6,175 nt of DNA. Origin: Pseudomonadota bacterium. GTDB taxonomy: Bacteria > Pseudomonadota > Alphaproteobacteria > Rhizobiales > Xanthobacteraceae. The stretch is taken from contig JAEZMT010000076.1 of assembly GCA_023442085.1 (NCBI GenBank), positions 1 through 6,175 of the forward strand, read 5' to 3'. Each line of letters starts with the position of its first letter. Positions within the stretch are counted from its first letter, which is position 1. The notes beneath the pieces are model-generated. The model did not search any database. It saw nothing but the letters and a program-made list of their open reading frames with translations, and was not told the origin of the DNA. Of this stretch, positions 5,958-6,175 are shown piece after piece. A program made the position numbers and the translations under genes.

Positions 5958-6175
5958 CTACTTCACCAAGGGGCAGCCGCTGTCCTTGACCGGGATGTAG
6001 GCTTCGGCGCCGGGCACCGTCTGGAGGAGCGTGAGATAGTCCCACGGACCCTTCGAGTCCTGGGGCTTCTTCACCTCGAACAGGTACATGTTGTTGAACA
6101 CACGCCCGTTCTCGCCGATCTTCGCGTCCTTCATCATCATGTCGGTGACGGGCGTGGCGCGCATCTTGGCGGCCA
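5958..6175 (-). CDS. ABC transporter substrate-binding protein, branched-chain amino acid (LivK) type, C-terminal fragment
   Basis: The last 72 residues of a periplasmic binding protein are present; the gene enters from the right edge. The sequence AAKMRATPVTDMM, then GRVFNNMYLFEVKKPQDSKG, then PWDYLTLLQTVPG and a final CPLVK is the characteristic end of LivK-type proteins (Leu/Ile/Val, amide or urea-like ligands), where the lobe-closing C-terminal segment reads MYLFEVKKPxESKxPWDYY. The Met at 6164 is internal: the frame continues open to the window edge with matching family sequence. Such proteins deliver ligand to a LivHMGF-type permease, whose genes are not in this window. The stop is TAG at 5960-5958. 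It is separated by 256 bp from the regulator gene and is probably a separate transcription unit. The exact ligand cannot be judged from this fragment. Confidence 0.88.
   Translation of the reverse strand, partial: AAKMRATPVTDMMMKDAKIGENGRVFNNMYLFEVKKPQDSKGPWDYLTLLQTVPGAEAYIPVKDSGCPLVK

Noticed and set aside
6162..6164. ATG at 6164 as the start of a 68-aa protein
   Set aside because: The frame stays open to the window edge with sequence matching the C-terminal part of LivK-type binding proteins, so this Met is internal.

Overview
The window reads as chromosomal DNA of a high-GC alphaproteobacterium, most likely Hyphomicrobiales (Rhizobiales). This is inferred from an HWE-family histidine kinase, a short MAKRELIDTGTDKRYVRRD-type protein, a LivK-type binding protein, uniformly GC-rich third codon positions and Shine-Dalgarno starts. 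No insertion sequence, integrase, tRNA, rRNA or CRISPR array was seen. Every gene except the kinase is on the minus strand.

Layout from left to right. At 1-47 lie the first 15 codons of an exonuclease III gene (xthA, minus, running off the left edge), preceded by a 58-aa basic protein gene (59-235, minus). After a 286-bp divergent gap comes a PAS-HWE sensor kinase on the plus strand. Its natural-looking start is at 522, but an in-frame TAG at 609-611 separates the first 29 codons from the rest, and only 636-1520 is an uninterrupted frame. The kinase converges on a MATE exporter gene with 26 bp between stop codons.

The core of the window is a minus-strand block: marR-type regulator (5300-5701), aldo/keto reductase (4162-5178), acetyl-CoA acetyltransferase-type thiolase (2956-4137) and MATE exporter (1547-2947). 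The last three are separated by 24 and 8 bp, each has a Shine-Dalgarno sequence, and they look like one operon. A perfect 14-bp palindrome (CGGGTATATACCCG, 5247-5260) lies upstream of the reductase. A near-copy (5707-5720) lies at the start of the regulator gene, overlapping a plausible -10 box. Both sit in a shared 14-nt block. The simplest reading is an autoregulated MarR repressor that also controls a reductase-thiolase-exporter operon, as in small-molecule detoxification or export circuits. The ligand cannot be read from sequence. The predicted transcription start of the regulator falls almost on its ATG, so its mRNA may be leaderless.

At the right edge (5958-6175, minus) is the C-terminal end of a branched-chain amino acid/amide-type ABC transporter binding protein, followed by a strong GC-rich hairpin (5852-5886) that may end its transcript.
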